Source of the DNA: an uncultured Bacillus sp. | Lineage (GTDB): Bacteria > Bacillota > Bacilli > Bacillales > Cytobacillaceae | Assembly: GCA_937902115.1 (NCBI GenBank) | Contig: CALGSR010000236.1 | Coordinates: forward strand, 1 to 6,374 | DNA: 6,374 bases | Reading direction: 5' to 3' | Part shown: positions 6,002 to 6,374 of the stretch, in pieces | How the letters are laid out: every line of letters begins with the position of its first letter | Position numbering within the stretch: position 1 is the stretch's first letter | Position numbers and translations under genes: made by a program | The notes under the pieces: generated by a model | What the model was told of the DNA's origin: nothing | The model's database searches: none | The model's input: only the letters and a program-made list of their open reading frames with translations

Positions 6002-6181
6002 TTAATGTTCTGTTAACTGCGATACGGAGACGGATGTTTCCCGTGAAGGATCATCTAGCGGATAAATCCTTGCTGTGTCATTTTTTTCATCGACATTTTG
6101 AATGAAAATGGGTTTTCCATTATAGGTGACACTGATCATTTCTGGTAAAGCGGTAATTTCTTTTGCACGCTGTGTGTTCAT
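6002..6181 (-). CDS. sspH: small acid-soluble spore protein, H-type (SspH)
   Basis: This 59-residue protein matches the H-type small acid-soluble spore proteins, minor proteins found in the core of Bacillus endospores. The N-terminus MNTQRAKEI is the family signature, followed by ISVTYNGKPIFIQNVDE (16-32), TARIYPLDD (36-44) and the ending VSVSQLTEH. This conserved order and full family length make the call firm in spite of the small size. The ATG (6179-6181) has AAGGAG (6191-6196) nine bases upstream. It is monocistronic: a strong terminator follows about 20 bases after the TAA, and the region upstream is non-coding. Family members are made in the forespore under SigG or SigF, and a candidate promoter of that type lies upstream. 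It marks the organism as a spore-former. Its exact role in spore resistance is not known from sequence; it is unrelated to the DNA-coating alpha/beta-type SASPs. Confidence 0.93.
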   Translation of the reverse strand: MNTQRAKEITALPEMISVTYNGKPIFIQNVDEKNDTARIYPLDDPSRETSVSVSQLTEH

Positions 6182-6230
6182 CGCTTTTCGCTCCTTTTTC
6201 TAAATTATTTCCCTTCATTAAACCAAAAAT

Positions 6231-6260
6231 TAATATTCCCTTTCAGGTGAAAAGTATGTA
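6231..6260 (-). promoter_or_regulatory. candidate forespore (SigG/SigF) promoter of sspH
   Basis: On the minus strand the -10 region GGGAATATTA (6231-6240) fits the SigF -10 pattern GGnnAnHTw and is one base off the SigG pattern CATnHTA. TACATA (6255-6260) resembles the SigG -35 TGAATA, 17 bases upstream of AATATTA. RNA would start about 43 bases before the start codon. Spacing is better for SigG than for SigF. The placement agrees with forespore expression known for ssp genes. Confidence 0.4.
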
Positions 6261-6313
6261 AATAAATGATTACAATTTTGTTTTTTAAAAAATTTGGCTC
6301 TGTTAAACTTGAT

Positions 6314-6374
6314 TGTTGATTTCCGTTCCAGGCACGCACGGTTCTGCGGGCGACCGACGAGCCTCCTCGACACT
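6314..6374. repeat. left end of a GC-rich interspersed repeat, cut by the window edge (candidate)
   Basis: From about 6321 the composition jumps: 36 of the last 54 bases are G or C, against 9 of 50 just before (6261-6310). The wording (GTTGATTTCCGTTCCAGG, then CTGCGGGCG and GAGCCTCCTCG) resembles, from memory, a repeat scattered in many Bacillaceae genomes whose far end is a near mirror image (CGCAGGAG..., then TTCCGCTCCAATCAAC). No reading frame can be assigned. The far end is outside the window, so the identity is a recollection and not a proof. Confidence 0.5.

Noticed and set aside
5863..6105. 80-codon plus-strand open frame
   Set aside because: It runs antisense through the transporter leader, the sspH terminator and most of sspH, and has no ribosome site. 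The conserved SspH protein on the other strand explains the region.
1..6374. CRISPR array, tRNA, rRNA, phage or defence system
   Set aside because: No regularly spaced repeats, cloverleaf patterns, rRNA-like stretches, or phage or toxin-antitoxin genes are seen; the genes present are housekeeping, transport and sporulation types.

Overview
The window looks like chromosome from a low-GC, endospore-forming Gram-positive of the Bacillaceae. The reasons are Bacillus-type Shine-Dalgarno sites (AGGAGG-like), AT-rich intergenic DNA, a small acid-soluble spore protein gene (sspH), and close matches to Bacillus-type YhfP, proline-biosynthesis and NhaC-family proteins. The species cannot be fixed from the sequence alone.

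Layout, left to right: (1) a YhfP-type NAD(P)H-dependent quinone/acryloyl-CoA-type oxidoreductase on the minus strand, cut by the left edge (1-835). (2) A 475-bp divergent intergenic region with a candidate promoter for each side, a perfect 10-bp inverted repeat between them, and a long leader for the next gene. (3) A plus-strand GPR1/FUN34/YaaH (acetate/succinate uptake) family membrane protein (1311-1979). (4) A short convergent gap with a bidirectional terminator-like hairpin (2042-2074). (5) A minus-strand two-gene operon, pyrroline-5-carboxylate reductase followed by glutamate 5-kinase, overlapping by an ATGA, with a good SigA-type promoter. (6) A gap of about 300 bp that seems mostly empty. 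(7) A minus-strand NhaC-superfamily Na+/H+ antiporter-like gene starting at TTG, whose terminator overlaps its stop codon. (8) A 59-codon sspH gene on the minus strand, with its own terminator and a candidate forespore promoter. (9) At the right edge, the beginning of a GC-rich block that resembles an interspersed repeat common in Bacillaceae genomes.

How the genes fit together: the reductase and kinase are the last and first enzymes of proline synthesis from glutamate. The middle enzyme gene, proA, is not next to them, an arrangement like the osmostress proHJ operon of Bacillus subtilis. With the antiporter-like gene alongside, a salt or osmotic adaptation theme is possible, but it is inference from neighbourhood. 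Nothing in the window forms a recognisable new multi-gene system. The less explained signals are non-coding: several perfect inverted repeats in gene leaders and the GC-rich repeat at the right end.
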